From: Paucibacter sp. PLA-PC-4
Lineage (GTDB): Bacteria > Pseudomonadota > Gammaproteobacteria > Burkholderiales > Burkholderiaceae_C
Assembly: GCF_026241155.1 (NCBI RefSeq)
Contig: NZ_JAPFGP010000001.1
Coordinates: forward strand, 248,001-312,000
Reading direction: 5' to 3'
DNA: 64,000 bases
Made by a program: the position numbers and the translations under genes. The notes beneath the pieces are model-generated. The model saw only the letters and a program-made list of their open reading frames with translations. It was not told where the DNA came from and did no database searches. Shown one piece after another: positions 48,134 to 56,914 of the stretch; within the stretch, counting starts at the first letter, position 1; each line of letters opens with the position of its first letter.

Positions 48134-49026
48134 TTCATCTCGCCTTTATTGACCTTGGCGCCGATGTCCAGTGCAATCCCCAGGCCGGCCTGCGGATAGG
48201 CGGCCTGCATCGTCGTGATCAGCGCGGCGGCATTGGCGGCGCGTGGCAGCTCAGTCTCGAAGCGCTGCAAATAGTCGCGGGTGTAGCGCAACACCGAGGC
48301 ATCCTGCACCGTGCCGGGCAGCATATGACCGGGCACGACCACGGCCGGCTGCAGCGCCAGCTGCTGGTCAATCTTGGCGACCCAGGCGGCGCGCTCGGCG
48401 ACGGTCTGGGTGTCGGCCGTCCAGGCATGCAGGCCGCCGAAGCTGTTGACGCCGCCAACCACAGCCATCAGCGAGGGGATCCAGACATAGCTGCGGTGCG
48501 CCAGTGCATCGGAGAGGCCTCGCACCTCGAGGGTCCTGCCTTCCAGGCTCAACGTGGTGCCGCTCATCGGCTCGGGGATCACGGGCTGGCGCGGCGCATT
48601 GGCGCCCAGCCGCGGGCCCCAGACCTTGAGCTTGGTTGGCAGCGAGGCCTCGATCTTCTCTCGCGTCGGAGCGGCAGTGACAATGCGGGCGGCCGGGAAT
48701 TGCTGCTTCAGCACTTCCAGGCCGAAGTAGTAATCGGGGTCGGCGGCCGAGATATAGATGGTGGACAGGGTTTTGCCGCTGTCCAGCACGGCGGCGGCCA
48801 CGCGCAGCGCATCGGCGCGCGTGAATCCGGCGTCCAGCAGCACGGCTTCCTTGGCGCCCAGCACCAGCACCGAATTGACATGGAAGCTTGCCGGACCATG
48901 GTTGATGACCTTCAGTTCCAGCGGGGCGGGAGCGGCGGGCTGTGTTTGCGCACCGGCGGTCGCGACCGACAGGCCCAGGGCGGCGGCGAGGCCGAGATGC
49001 TTCAGGAAGGAGGGCAGTTGCTTCAT
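48127..49026 (-). CDS. Secreted MBL-fold protein with degenerate metal motif
   Basis: A 299-residue metallo-beta-lactamase-fold protein with signal peptide LGLAAALGLSVATAGAQT. Fold landmarks are SVLVLGAKEAVLLDAGF and VVGGVNSFGGLHAW, then PAVVVPGHMLPGT. The canonical HxHxDH metal motif is replaced by ISAADPDYYFG, so most expected zinc ligands are missing, and only the GH of PGHM remains obvious. A non-hydrolytic or single-metal role is possible; I recall related families in this order with ADPDYYFG wording but cannot name a function. It is divergent from the CYTH-CHAD gene across a dyad-containing spacer. Confidence 0.8.
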   Translation of the reverse strand: MKQLPSFLKHLGLAAALGLSVATAGAQTQPAAPAPLELKVINHGPASFHVNSVLVLGAKEAVLLDAGFTRADALRVAAAVLDSGKTLSTIYISAADPDYYFGLEVLKQQFPAARIVTAAPTREKIEASLPTKLKVWGPRLGANAPRQPVIPEPMSGTTLSLEGRTLEVRGLSDALAHRSYVWIPSLMAVVGGVNSFGGLHAWTADTQTVAERAAWVAKIDQQLALQPAVVVPGHMLPGTVQDASVLRYTRDYLQRFETELPRAANAAALITTMQAAYPQAGLGIALDIGAKVNKGEMKW

Positions 49027-49083
49027 GGGGTGACCTGTTGGGGGGTGTGTTTCGATGGTTCAACTGTATTTGCGACGAATAAA

Positions 49084-49106
49084 TCGATAAACAACGTGTT
49101 TGTCGA
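49084..49106. promoter_or_regulatory. Operator-like dyad between the divergent MBL-fold and CYTH-CHAD genes
   Basis: TCGATAAACA (49084-49093) and TGTTTGTCGA (49097-49106) form a 10-base inverted repeat with one mismatch and a 3-base centre, in an AT-rich patch of the divergent spacer. A TetR-type or similar dimeric repressor could bind here. No regulator gene adjoins it directly. Confidence 0.5.
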
Positions 49107-49144
49107 TTGTTTGTTGCATGATTCGAGCAAATAGCAAGCAAGCC

Positions 49145-50641
49145 ATGAACGAAGTCGAACTCAAATTCCAGGTCCCAAACGCCCGGCGCGAGGCGCTGCG
49201 TCGATGGGTGGTCGGCAGCGTTGCCCAACCGGCGCGGCGCCAGCGCCTGCAGGCGGCCTACTTCGACACGCCCGCCCGAGACCTTGCTCGCGCGGGCCTG
49301 GCGCTACGGCTGCGGCGCGAGGGGCTGCGCTGGGTGCAGACGCTCAAGGGCGCAGGCGCGGACGGCATGACGCGGCTTGAGCACAATGTCGATCTGAGCG
49401 ATCGCAGCGCAGCCTTGCCGGCGCTGGATGCCGCCCGCCATGCCGGCCATCCGGCCGGCGAGCGTCTGCTGGCGCTGCTGGCCAGCTTGCCTGCCGGCAC
49501 GCTGGTATGCCTATTTCGCACCGATATCTGGCGCCTGAAGCGGCCGCTGCGCACGCGGCTTGGCGTCGTCGAGCTGGCCTTCGACGAGGGTTTTCTGATT
49601 GCCGAGGCGGCTGCCGGCGGCTTGCAGCGCCTGCCGGTCTGCGAGCTGGAGATCGAGCTGCTCAGCGGCGCGCCGCAGGCGGTGCTGGAGGTGGCCCAGC
49701 GCCACGCGCTGCGCCAGGGCCTGTGGCTGGACCAGCGCACCAAGGCCCAACGCGGCGACATGCTGGCGCGCGCCGAGGCGATGGCGCCGCCGGTCGGCGC
49801 GCGGCCCGCCCAGCTGCAGCGCGGTAGCACGCCGGCCCAGGGCCTGCACGCGGCGCTGCTGGGCTGCCTGCAGCAAATCCTGCCGAACGCCAGCCAGCTG
49901 GCCGATGGCCTGTTTACGCCCGAACATCTGCACCAACTGCGCGTGGGCCTGCGGCGGCTGCGCAGCGCGCTGGCGCTGTTCAAGGGCCTGGACCCGGCGG
50001 CCGATGATCAGACGCTGGCCGAGCTGAGCGCGGCGCTGTTCCGCGGCCTCGGCGCGGCGCGCGATGGCGATGTGCTGCGCGAAGGTTCTTGGTCGGCTGA
50101 GCTGGCGGCGGCACTGCGGGCGCGCTGGTCCGAGGCGGAGCCGGTACTCGCGAGTTCAGCGCCCGCCGAAAGTCCGGCCCTGCTGCTGCGCGGCCGCAGC
50201 GGCCAGATGCTGCTGTTGACGCTGATGGGCCGGATTGCCGAGCTGGCTGCGGCGCCTGAGGCCGAGGCCAAGGCCAAGCTGAAACCGGCCCTGCGCCGCC
50301 GTCTGCAGCGCTGGAGCGAGGCGGTGCGCGCCGATGCGAAGCGCTTTGCTGCGCTTGACGAGGCGCAGCGCCATCGCCTTCGCAAGCGCATCAAGCGCCT
50401 GCGCTATGGGCTGGAGTTTAGCGCCGGCCTGTTCGAGTCCAAGGAGTTGAAGCGCTGGTCACGCGGTCTGGCCGCAGCACAAGAGGCGCTGGGCGAGCTC
50501 AACGACCTGGCGCTGGCCTTGCAGCAAGGTGCCGGCGATGACGACCGCCGCTTCTTCGCACTGGGCTGGTTGCAGGCCCGCCATGATCAGCGCCTGCGCG
50601 AGCTGGCCCCGCTGATGCACAAGCTGGGAAAGCAGGTCTGA
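49145..50641 (+). CDS. CYTH-CHAD domain protein (inorganic polyphosphate/triphosphate-related)
   Basis: A 498-residue protein starting at the ATG at 49145. The CYTH domain (about 1-205) begins NEVELKFQV with the ExExK motif, then LRLRREGLRWVQTLK and RLGVVELAFDEG, and it supplies the acidic and basic residues of a triphosphate tunnel. The CHAD domain (about 230-495) has conserved histidines and helices: HLHQLRVGLRRLRSALALF, RLRKRIKRLRYGLEF. CYTH-CHAD proteins hydrolyse inorganic triphosphate or bind polyphosphate granules. Six bases separate it from a LysR regulator gene on the same strand. Confidence 0.92.
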   Translation: MNEVELKFQVPNARREALRRWVVGSVAQPARRQRLQAAYFDTPARDLARAGLALRLRREGLRWVQTLKGAGADGMTRLEHNVDLSDRSAALPALDAARHAGHPAGERLLALLASLPAGTLVCLFRTDIWRLKRPLRTRLGVVELAFDEGFLIAEAAAGGLQRLPVCELEIELLSGAPQAVLEVAQRHALRQGLWLDQRTKAQRGDMLARAEAMAPPVGARPAQLQRGSTPAQGLHAALLGCLQQILPNASQLADGLFTPEHLHQLRVGLRRLRSALALFKGLDPAADDQTLAELSAALFRGLGAARDGDVLREGSWSAELAAALRARWSEAEPVLASSAPAESPALLLRGRSGQMLLLTLMGRIAELAAAPEAEAKAKLKPALRRRLQRWSEAVRADAKRFAALDEAQRHRLRKRIKRLRYGLEFSAGLFESKELKRWSRGLAAAQEALGELNDLALALQQGAGDDDRRFFALGWLQARHDQRLRELAPLMHKLGKQV

Positions 50642-50646
50642 CGGCG

Positions 50647-51555
50647 ATGGACCGCTTGCAGGCCATGCAGGTCTTTGTCGAGGTGGTGGACCGCGGCAGC
50701 CTGACTGCGGCTGCCGAGGCACTGGACATCTCGCGGGCCATGGCCTCGCGCCATCTGGAGGCACTGGAGCAATGGCTGGGCGCGCGGCTGATGCAGCGCA
50801 CCACCCGGCGCCTGAGTCTGACCGATGCCGGTCTGGAGGCGCTGCCGCGCTGCCGCCAGATGGTCGAGCTGGCCGAGGAAGCGCGCGTGGTGGCCGGCGC
50901 GCGCCATCAAACTGTCAGCGGCCGACTACGCATCACCGCCAGCATGTCCTTCGCGCAGCAACACCTAGCCCCGGCGGTGGCGGTGTTTCTGCGGCAGCAT
51001 CCGCAAACCCAGATTGAACTGCAGGCCTCTGAGCATGCTGTCAATCTGGTCGAGGACCGCATCGATCTGGCGCTGCGCATCACAAATCAGCTCGACCCGG
51101 CCCTGATCGCGCGGCGCCTGAGCGTATGCCGCTCGGTAGTCTGTGCGGCGCCGACCTATCTGGCGCGGCGCGGCACACCGACCGAGCCGGCCCAGCTGGC
51201 CGGGCACGATGTCGCCGGTCATGCCCGTTTCGGCAGCGACGAGTGGCACCTGCAGCGCGGCGCCGAGCGCATCAGCCTGCCGCTGCCGCCGCCGCGTCTG
51301 CGCGCCAACGAGGCGATGGTCTTGCTGCAGGCGGTGCTGGCCGGCGCTGGCATCGGCCTGCTGCCTACCTATCTGGTTGGCCCGCTGCTAGCCAGCGGCG
51401 CCCTAGAGCGACTGCTGCCCGGCTGGGAGCCCGACGAGCTGGGCATCCATGCGGTCTACACCAGCCGGCGCCACCAGCCCCTGCTGCTGCGGACCTTTGT
51501 CGACTTCCTGGCCGAGCAGTTCGATGCCCAGCGGCCATACTGGGATGAGTCCTGA
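50647..51555 (+). CDS. LysR family transcriptional regulator
   Basis: A 302-residue regulator with N-terminal winged HTH (MQVFVEVVDRGSLTAAAEAL, SRAMASRHLEALEQWLGARL, TRRLSLTDAG) and the LysR effector domain (VSGRLRITASMSFAQQHLAP; VLLQAVLAGAGIGLLPTYLV). It resembles the subgroup of small LysR regulators near CrgA/DsdC-type proteins that control oxidoreductases. It follows the CYTH-CHAD gene after five bases and converges on a binding-protein gene five bases away. Its target is not evident; LysR regulators usually act on a divergent gene, and none is present. Confidence 0.92.
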   Translation: MDRLQAMQVFVEVVDRGSLTAAAEALDISRAMASRHLEALEQWLGARLMQRTTRRLSLTDAGLEALPRCRQMVELAEEARVVAGARHQTVSGRLRITASMSFAQQHLAPAVAVFLRQHPQTQIELQASEHAVNLVEDRIDLALRITNQLDPALIARRLSVCRSVVCAAPTYLARRGTPTEPAQLAGHDVAGHARFGSDEWHLQRGAERISLPLPPPRLRANEAMVLLQAVLAGAGIGLLPTYLVGPLLASGALERLLPGWEPDELGIHAVYTSRRHQPLLLRTFVDFLAEQFDAQRPYWDES

Positions 51556-51559
51556 GGGC

Positions 51560-52354
51560 TCAGGGCGAAGTGCAGGCCTCGATCGGTGCCGAGGCTTGCT
51601 GTGCGGTGTAGAGCTCCGTGTAGTGGCGGTGCAGCTGGGTCAGCAGGGCCTTGTAGTCCGGGCGCTGCAGAAAAGCCTGCACCTTGGGCAGCGCGGCCAG
51701 ATGCGGTGAGCGCTTGGACATCTGGATGAACAATTCGCCCACCAGCACCACTTGCGGCAGGGCCTGGATCTTGTGTTGGCAGCCCAGCACCGAAAGCGTC
51801 AGCTGGCCGAGCTCGCGCCCTGTGGCCACTGCATCAAGCCGCCCGGCCAGCAGCTTGCGCATATTGAGCGATTCGCTGAGCGCGCGGTCGAGCAGTGTGT
51901 GTTGCAGCAGGAAGGTATCGAACTCGGCACCCAGGCTGACGCCGTGCACCATGCCCATGCGCAGGCCCTTCAGATCCTGCCAGCGCTCGAACGTCAGCGG
52001 GCTACCGCGCGGCACGAAGACGGCCGCCTCGTTGCGTCCCATCGCGGGCTCGACGATGACCGAGGTCTCGCGCCGCTTGGGGTTGTCAAAGGCGCAGATA
52101 TTGACATCGACATCGCCGCGCTCGATCAGGGCCTGGCAGCGCGCCCAGGGGCCGACATGGTCCAGTTTCAGCGTCAGCCCTGCGGTCGCGAAGGCGCGCC
52201 GCGCTACTTCGGCGCAGGTGCCGACGATTTGGCCCTGATGCTCCCAGTTCCACGGCGGATAGGCATGGTGACCGCAGCCGCTGAGCGTATCGGCCTGCGC
52301 CGCCGTCAGCATCAGTGGCAGTCCGAGAAGTAGGGCGATCCGGGGCACAAGCAT
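51560..52354 (-). CDS. Periplasmic solute-binding protein, family 3
   Basis: A 264-residue protein starting at the ATG at 52354, with signal peptide PRIALLLGLPLMLTAAQA. Binding-fold landmarks are CGHHAYPPWNWEHQGQIVG, VARRAFATAGLTLKLDHVGP and RGDVDVNICAFDNPKRRET. Paired cysteines (C near 28 and 45 of the mature region) may form a disulfide. There is no permease. It is the third orphan family 3 protein in the window. Confidence 0.82.
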   Translation of the reverse strand: MLVPRIALLLGLPLMLTAAQADTLSGCGHHAYPPWNWEHQGQIVGTCAEVARRAFATAGLTLKLDHVGPWARCQALIERGDVDVNICAFDNPKRRETSVIVEPAMGRNEAAVFVPRGSPLTFERWQDLKGLRMGMVHGVSLGAEFDTFLLQHTLLDRALSESLNMRKLLAGRLDAVATGRELGQLTLSVLGCQHKIQALPQVVLVGELFIQMSKRSPHLAALPKVQAFLQRPDYKALLTQLHRHYTELYTAQQASAPIEACTSP

Positions 52355-52569
52355 GTTCGCGAAGACCAGCACGGGGAAAGGGGCTGGCCCCTGCTGAGGA
52401 TAGCGCAGCGTCCAGCGCTTGTGTGGCGCGGGAGTCCGGTACTGCATCACACTCGTCCCCCCTCATGGCGATTGACCGAGAAGCTGTCCACAACTTCAAT
52501 CGAGGTGGCCGCTCAGACCGGCCTCCAGCGCTTCAACTACTCTCTATCGCGCCATGACGAGAGCCCCGC

Positions 52570-53016
52570 TTGGCTGCGCACGCGACCATCTTGGTCTCTG
52601 CCTCGCTGCTGCCCCTGGCCAATGCTTGGAGCCAGAGCGTCCACAAGTGCACGGTTGACCGAAAGGCGAGCCACCAGACCCGGCCTTGTGCCGGTCAGGG
52701 CCAGTCCTTGACCATCGCGCCCGGGCCGACCGAACAGGACCAGAAGCAAGCGAGGGCGCGAGCCGATGCCCAGAAGGCTCGTCTGGGAAGCTTCGGCGAT
52801 GCGTCAACGCGCGGCGGGCAGCCGCAGCCGGTGGGCCAGCAGGCCGACTGCGCCCATCTCAACAAGGCGCGCGGCGAAGCCTTCGGGCGACGCAACGCGG
52901 CGGTGCGGAGCAGTCGCCAGAGCAGTATCGACAACTCCGGTGCCGTGGGGCGCAGCCATTACCGCATCGTCGCCATCGAGAGTCGGATGATGTCAGGCGG
53001 CTGCCGCCCCAACTGA
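52570..53016 (+). CDS. Small secreted DUF4124-like protein, uncertain start
   Basis: A frame of 148 residues from the TTG at 52570. Hydrophobic ATILVSASLLPLANAWSQ is followed by VHKCTVDRKASHQTRPCAG, the Cys-containing signature of DUF4124-like periplasmic proteins, and a Gln/Arg-rich tail with two more cysteines (ADCAHLNKARG and SGGCRPN). As written the signal peptide lacks a basic N-terminus. Removing one T near 52570 would join it to the ATG at 52554 and give MTRAPLAAHATILV, a normal signal. A recent single-base insertion or an assembly error is therefore possible. Function unknown. Confidence 0.6.
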   Translation: MAAHATILVSASLLPLANAWSQSVHKCTVDRKASHQTRPCAGQGQSLTIAPGPTEQDQKQARARADAQKARLGSFGDASTRGGQPQPVGQQADCAHLNKARGEAFGRRNAAVRSSRQSSIDNSGAVGRSHYRIVAIESRMMSGGCRPN

Positions 53017-53052
53017 TCGATTGACGCAGCCGGGCAGCGCCCGGACGGCTGG

Positions 53053-53379
53053 CTACAAAGACGCGCTCGGCAGCAGGCCGGTCAGCTTGGCGTCGCCATA
53101 GCGGCGCAGCACCTGCGAGATCACCACCTGGTAGCCGGCCAGCCACTGCTGCTGCGCGGCCTTGGCCGCCAGATGGCTTGGGTGCTGCATCAATTGCTGC
53201 AAGGCCTCCAGCGTCTCCCAGTAATAGACATTGGAGACCAGGCCCGTGTCTGGATTGCTCCAGCTCTCCTCACCGAGATAGCCTGGGATGGTCTTGGCAT
53301 GGTCTGCGATCTGATGGTCCAGGCGATGAAAGGCATCATCGAACTGCTTGGTCGCGAACATGAAGGTGGAGGAGTACAT
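53053..53379 (-). CDS. Antibiotic biosynthesis monooxygenase (ABM) domain protein
   Basis: A 108-residue protein of the ferredoxin-like ABM fold: MYSSTFMFATKQFDDAFHRL at the N-terminus, GYLGEESWSNPDTGLVSNVY in the middle and YYWETLEALQQLMQHPSHLA. Such dimeric proteins oxidise quinones or aromatic substrates without cofactor, or degrade heme. It stands alone on the minus strand with no evident operon partner. Confidence 0.78.
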   Translation of the reverse strand: MYSSTFMFATKQFDDAFHRLDHQIADHAKTIPGYLGEESWSNPDTGLVSNVYYWETLEALQQLMQHPSHLAAKAAQQQWLAGYQVVISQVLRRYGDAKLTGLLPSASL

Positions 53380-53728
53380 CGATGAGATTGAGTGTGGAGT
53401 GATCTCGACCGGGCGCCGCAGCCGACAAGGCTCAGACCAGGCCGCTTAGACCCAGCAAAGCCATGATTACACCCGCGACCAAAGACATGACCGCAAGAAT
53501 CTGTAGCGATCCGCCACTGCGTGCGAAGAGATTGGACTCAAGACAGTCACGACTTGACTGGGAAAGCCGCGTCGGTCGCCGTAGGGGATTCGATCCGGCT
53601 CGATCTGAGGCAATCTGCGACCCGATGTGGACATGCGGGGAATGTCCACGCCTGGGCAGAAAAACAGGGCGGCGAGATCGAGCGGCAGCCAGGTCATGGC
53701 GGGCGTTTCTCGAAGTTGCCTGTCTGAA
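53380..53728. other. Gene-poor spacer, no supported feature
   Basis: I see no convincing gene in these 349 bases. Frames open on both strands lack a ribosome site and family motifs. The only notable item is a short hydrophobic frame on the minus strand ending at 53432, which has no ribosome site and is treated as rejected. Confidence 0.6.
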
Positions 53729-54145
53729 TCAGGGCAGGCGATAGCTCAGCTCGTAATGGTGGACGCCGCCTTCGATGCGCAGTCGCAGCTCGCCGCTGAT
53801 GCCGGCCAGCTCGCCCAGGCCCGAACCGGGCACGATGACGATGCGCAGGTCCTGCTGATCGCCGCTCATCAGGCCTAGATGGGCCAACGCGAAACTGCCG
53901 GCGCGCCCATCCAGCGTGCCGCTAAAGGACTCCAACGCGGTGTAGGCCGCTTCGCCCGCCTGCGGCTGCCCGGCCGCCAGCATCTCGCCCAGCGCCTGGC
54001 CCTGCAACCCGCCCTCGTACTGCTTGTCCAGCGAGCGGCGCGATAAGGGCGCCGCGCCTGGCGGTGCGCTCATTGCTTCGGGCGGGCCGATCTTGACCTT
54101 GAATTGGCCGAGGGCGAGTTGGGCCGGGGCGGCGTGTTGGCTCAT
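53729..54145 (-). CDS. DUF3224 family protein
   Basis: A 138-residue protein starting at the ATG at 54145. It matches the DUF3224 barrel: LGQFKVKIGPPE, RRSLDKQYEGGLQGQALGEML, AAYTALESFSGTLDGRAGSF and VPGSGLGELAGISGELRLRI, ending HHYELSYRL. The fold resembles allene-oxide-cyclase-type barrels; function is unknown. It has no signal peptide. It is followed at 58 bases by the hydrolase gene on the same strand. Confidence 0.85.
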   Translation of the reverse strand: MSQHAAPAQLALGQFKVKIGPPEAMSAPPGAAPLSRRSLDKQYEGGLQGQALGEMLAAGQPQAGEAAYTALESFSGTLDGRAGSFALAHLGLMSGDQQDLRIVIVPGSGLGELAGISGELRLRIEGGVHHYELSYRLP

Positions 54146-54203
54146 TTGGGGACTCCGAGAAAGCGCCTGGTGCGGCATTGTCGAACGGCAACGCTGACTT
54201 GTA

Positions 54204-55175
54204 TCAGACGGCGCCCTTCAGGAAGAGCGCCAAGGGCTCGAGCAGTCTCGGCGCCAGCGGCAAGGAGGGGTCGCGGTAGGAGGTCCTTTGTCGAGATGAA
54301 TCATCAGGCACCGCCTTCAGCACATGATTCATGCCCTCGACCAGATGCAGCGTGCTGCCAGGCCGCGCGGCGGCCAGTCGCTTGGCGTCGTCGACCGTGA
54401 CCTGGATGTCCGTCGTGCCCTGGATCACTGCCACTGGGATTGTCAACCTGGCGATTTCGCGCGCCGGGTCGACGCGGAACCAGCTGATCAGATAGGGCTG
54501 GACCGAAGGCCGGTACAGCGCGGCTAGCGGTGTTGGCACATCGGCAACCGTTTCTCCGCGCTGCAAGGCTTGCAGGATTTGTTCATTGCGTTCGATCAGC
54601 GATGACGGCAGCTTGCCTTGTAGCTGAGTACGCAGGGCCTCGGCCGCCGGCCGGCCGGGGCCGGCCAGCGAGACATAGGCATTGACCTTGCCGCGCTGCG
54701 CGGCCAGCATGCCCAGGGTAGAGCCCTCGCTGTGGCCGACGATGGCCACGCCGGAGAAACGTGTGTCGCCGGCGAGCAATTCAACCCAGGCGGTCGCGTC
54801 ATCAGCGTAGTGCTCGAAGCGAAGCTCGGTCTCGGTCGTCATCGCTGCAGCGCTCGCACCGACGCCCCGCTTGTCGTAGCGTAGGCTGGCAATGCCTGCC
54901 TGGGCCAGACCCTGGGCCAGCAGCTTCAGACTGTCGTTCCTGCCTGGCAGACCAGCGCTGTTACCGTCGCGGTCGGTCGGCCCGGAGCCTGCAATGATCA
55001 GAACAACCAGCGGTTTGTGGGCTACAGCCGGGCCTAGCAGGCTGCCATGCAGGCGCTGTGCACTGCGCTCTAGGACCAGGTCTTGCTCCAGCAGCTCGAT
55101 AGACTCTGCTCGGGCCGCTATGGCGCCGAGCAGCGCTGGTGCCGCCAGCAAGCCCAGGCAGTGCCGCCGCCGCAT
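54204..55175 (-). CDS. Secreted alpha/beta hydrolase (serine esterase-like)
   Basis: A 323-residue hydrolase with signal sequence CLGLLAAPALLGAIAARAES. Landmarks are LIIAGSGPTDRDGNS, the oxyanion region, RYDKRGVGAS, the nucleophile Ser in VAIVGHSEGSTLGML, the acid in GTTDIQV and the His in EGMNHVLK. All triad positions are present. It belongs to the peptidase S9/X-Pro-like group of esterases. One base separates its start from the stop of the flotillin gene on the same strand, so it is probably the last gene of that operon. Confidence 0.87.
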   Translation of the reverse strand: MRRRHCLGLLAAPALLGAIAARAESIELLEQDLVLERSAQRLHGSLLGPAVAHKPLVVLIIAGSGPTDRDGNSAGLPGRNDSLKLLAQGLAQAGIASLRYDKRGVGASAAAMTTETELRFEHYADDATAWVELLAGDTRFSGVAIVGHSEGSTLGMLAAQRGKVNAYVSLAGPGRPAAEALRTQLQGKLPSSLIERNEQILQALQRGETVADVPTPLAALYRPSVQPYLISWFRVDPAREIARLTIPVAVIQGTTDIQVTVDDAKRLAAARPGSTLHLVEGMNHVLKAVPDDSSRQRTSYRDPSLPLAPRLLEPLALFLKGAV

Positions 55176-55176
55176 C

Positions 55177-56877
55177 TCAGGCGCCTCGCGGCGCTGCCGG
55201 CAGCGCCTGCGGCTGAGGCTGCAGCATCCCAGCCAGGCTTTGCGCCATGCCGGTGATGCCCTCGTTACTGAGTCCGGCGTCCTTCATCACCGCGTCGACG
55301 ATGGGCTTGGCGATCTGGTACTGCAGGGCCGAGTTCATCACCTGCTCGGGGAAGGTGGCGCTGTTGGCGTTGCCCTCGGCTGCCGGGCCGATCTGACCGC
55401 CGTTCATGCCATTCACCTGGAAGATCCGGATCGAATCGATCTTCTCCATCGGCCGCACCGCCTGCTCGATCACCGCCGGCAACTGCTGCAGCAAGAGGGT
55501 GCGCACCTGAAGATCGATCTGCGCGGCCGACAGCGTGTTCAGCGCCTCGTTGATCGCGCGTCGACCCTCGGCTTCGGCAATGGCGGCGGCCTGCTTGGCC
55601 TTGGCCTCGATGGTGATGGCCTCGGCGCGGTCCAGCGCGGCTTCCTTCTCGGCCGAGGCCGAGACCTTGACGGCGATGGCCAGCTGTTCGGCTTCCTTGC
55701 TGGCCTCGATCAGCTGGATGCTGCGTTCGCGCTCGGCCACCGCGACCTGGCGTGCGGTGTTGACGCCTTCCTCGGCCTTGACCGCGTCGGCGCGCGCCTG
55801 GTTGGCCAGCGCATCGGCGACTGACTGCTCCTTACTCTTGTTTGCAATCGCGATCTGCATGTCCTGGCGCGCAATCTCAACCTGCTTACGCTGCTCGGCG
55901 CGTTGCATCTCGGTCTTGCGCTCGAGCTCGATCTCGCGAGTCTGCACGACCAGGTTCTTGTCGATCTCGGCGCTCTTGATCTCACGCTCGGCCTCGATCT
56001 TCTTCTGGCCCACCTGGCGCTCGGCCTCGATCTTGGCGGCCTCGGCCTCGCGGCTGCGCTCTGCCTGCTGGGTGGCGATCTGGGCGGCCTGCTCGGCGCG
56101 CGCGGTCTCAACCTGGCGCTGCTGGGCCAGCGTGGCGAACTCCTGCTCCTGCTCGATCGTCAGTTTCTGGCGCTGGGCATCAAGGTTCTTGGCCCGCACC
56201 TGCATCTCGGTTTCCTGTTCGACATCGTTGCGCTGTTTGCGGCGCGCCTCGGTCTGCTCGGTCAGGCGGGTCAAGCCCTCGGCATCGAAGGCATTGTTGG
56301 GGTTGAAGAACTGCTTGTCGGTCTGGTCCAAGCTGGTCAGCGAAACCGACTCCAGCTCCAGGCCGTTCTTCTCCAGATCCTCGGCAACCGCGTTCTGCAC
56401 CGCTTGCACGAAGTCGCGGCGCTTGTCCTGCAGCTCCTGAATGGTCATGGTCGCGGCGGTGGCGCGCAGCGCGTCGACGAACTTGTCCTCGACCAGGCTT
56501 TTCAGCGCCTCGGGGGCCAAGGTGCGGGTGCCCAGGGTCTGGGCCGCCGTGCTGACGGCCTCGGCGGTCTGCTGCACTCGCACGAAGAAGGCGGCTGTTA
56601 CGTCCACGCGCATGCGGTCCTTGGTGATCAGGCTCTCGCGCTCGCGGCGCATCACCTCGAGCTTGAGCGTGTTCATATTCACCAGCACGCGCTCATGAAA
56701 GACCGGCAGCACGATGGCGCCGCCATCCATGATGACCTTCTGCCCACCCAAACCGGTGCGCACAAAGGCGGTCTCCTTGGTGGATCGCTTGTACAGGCGC
56801 GCAAAAACAATGCCTATGGTCAGCAGACCCAGCAGCGCGACGCCGGCGATCATGCCCATCTCGATCAGGTTGTCCAT
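55177..56877 (-). CDS. yqiK: Flotillin-family inner membrane protein
   Basis: A 566-residue flotillin with an N-terminal membrane helix (GMIAGVALLGLLTIGIVFA), a band-7/SPFH domain (about 30-220: FVRTGLGGQKVIMDGGAIVL, RVDVTAAFFVRVQQ), and a long Ala/Glu/Arg-rich coiled coil (about 225-440) that assembles into oligomeric rafts. The C-terminal tail has QIAKPIVDAVMKDAG and a Pro/Gln end. E. coli YqiK is about the same length. It scaffolds membrane microdomains and is involved in envelope stress. It follows yqiJ by 37 bases, as in enterobacteria, and ends one base before the hydrolase. Confidence 0.93.
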   Translation of the reverse strand: MDNLIEMGMIAGVALLGLLTIGIVFARLYKRSTKETAFVRTGLGGQKVIMDGGAIVLPVFHERVLVNMNTLKLEVMRRERESLITKDRMRVDVTAAFFVRVQQTAEAVSTAAQTLGTRTLAPEALKSLVEDKFVDALRATAATMTIQELQDKRRDFVQAVQNAVAEDLEKNGLELESVSLTSLDQTDKQFFNPNNAFDAEGLTRLTEQTEARRKQRNDVEQETEMQVRAKNLDAQRQKLTIEQEQEFATLAQQRQVETARAEQAAQIATQQAERSREAEAAKIEAERQVGQKKIEAEREIKSAEIDKNLVVQTREIELERKTEMQRAEQRKQVEIARQDMQIAIANKSKEQSVADALANQARADAVKAEEGVNTARQVAVAERERSIQLIEASKEAEQLAIAVKVSASAEKEAALDRAEAITIEAKAKQAAAIAEAEGRRAINEALNTLSAAQIDLQVRTLLLQQLPAVIEQAVRPMEKIDSIRIFQVNGMNGGQIGPAAEGNANSATFPEQVMNSALQYQIAKPIVDAVMKDAGLSNEGITGMAQSLAGMLQPQPQALPAAPRGA

Positions 56878-56914
56878 CTTCTTTCCCTTCCTCCTTGAAT
56901 GAATGCGTTCGTGT

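Noticed and set aside
49100-49144. Upstream ATG start for the CYTH-CHAD protein
   Set aside because: It would add 15 residues before the conserved NEVELKF and include a dyad; the ATG at 49145 fits the family start.
53432-53488. An 18-residue hydrophobic frame on the minus strand starting at an ATG at 53488
   Set aside because: No ribosome site, no terminator, and the frame is open far upstream without a sensible start; too short to support.
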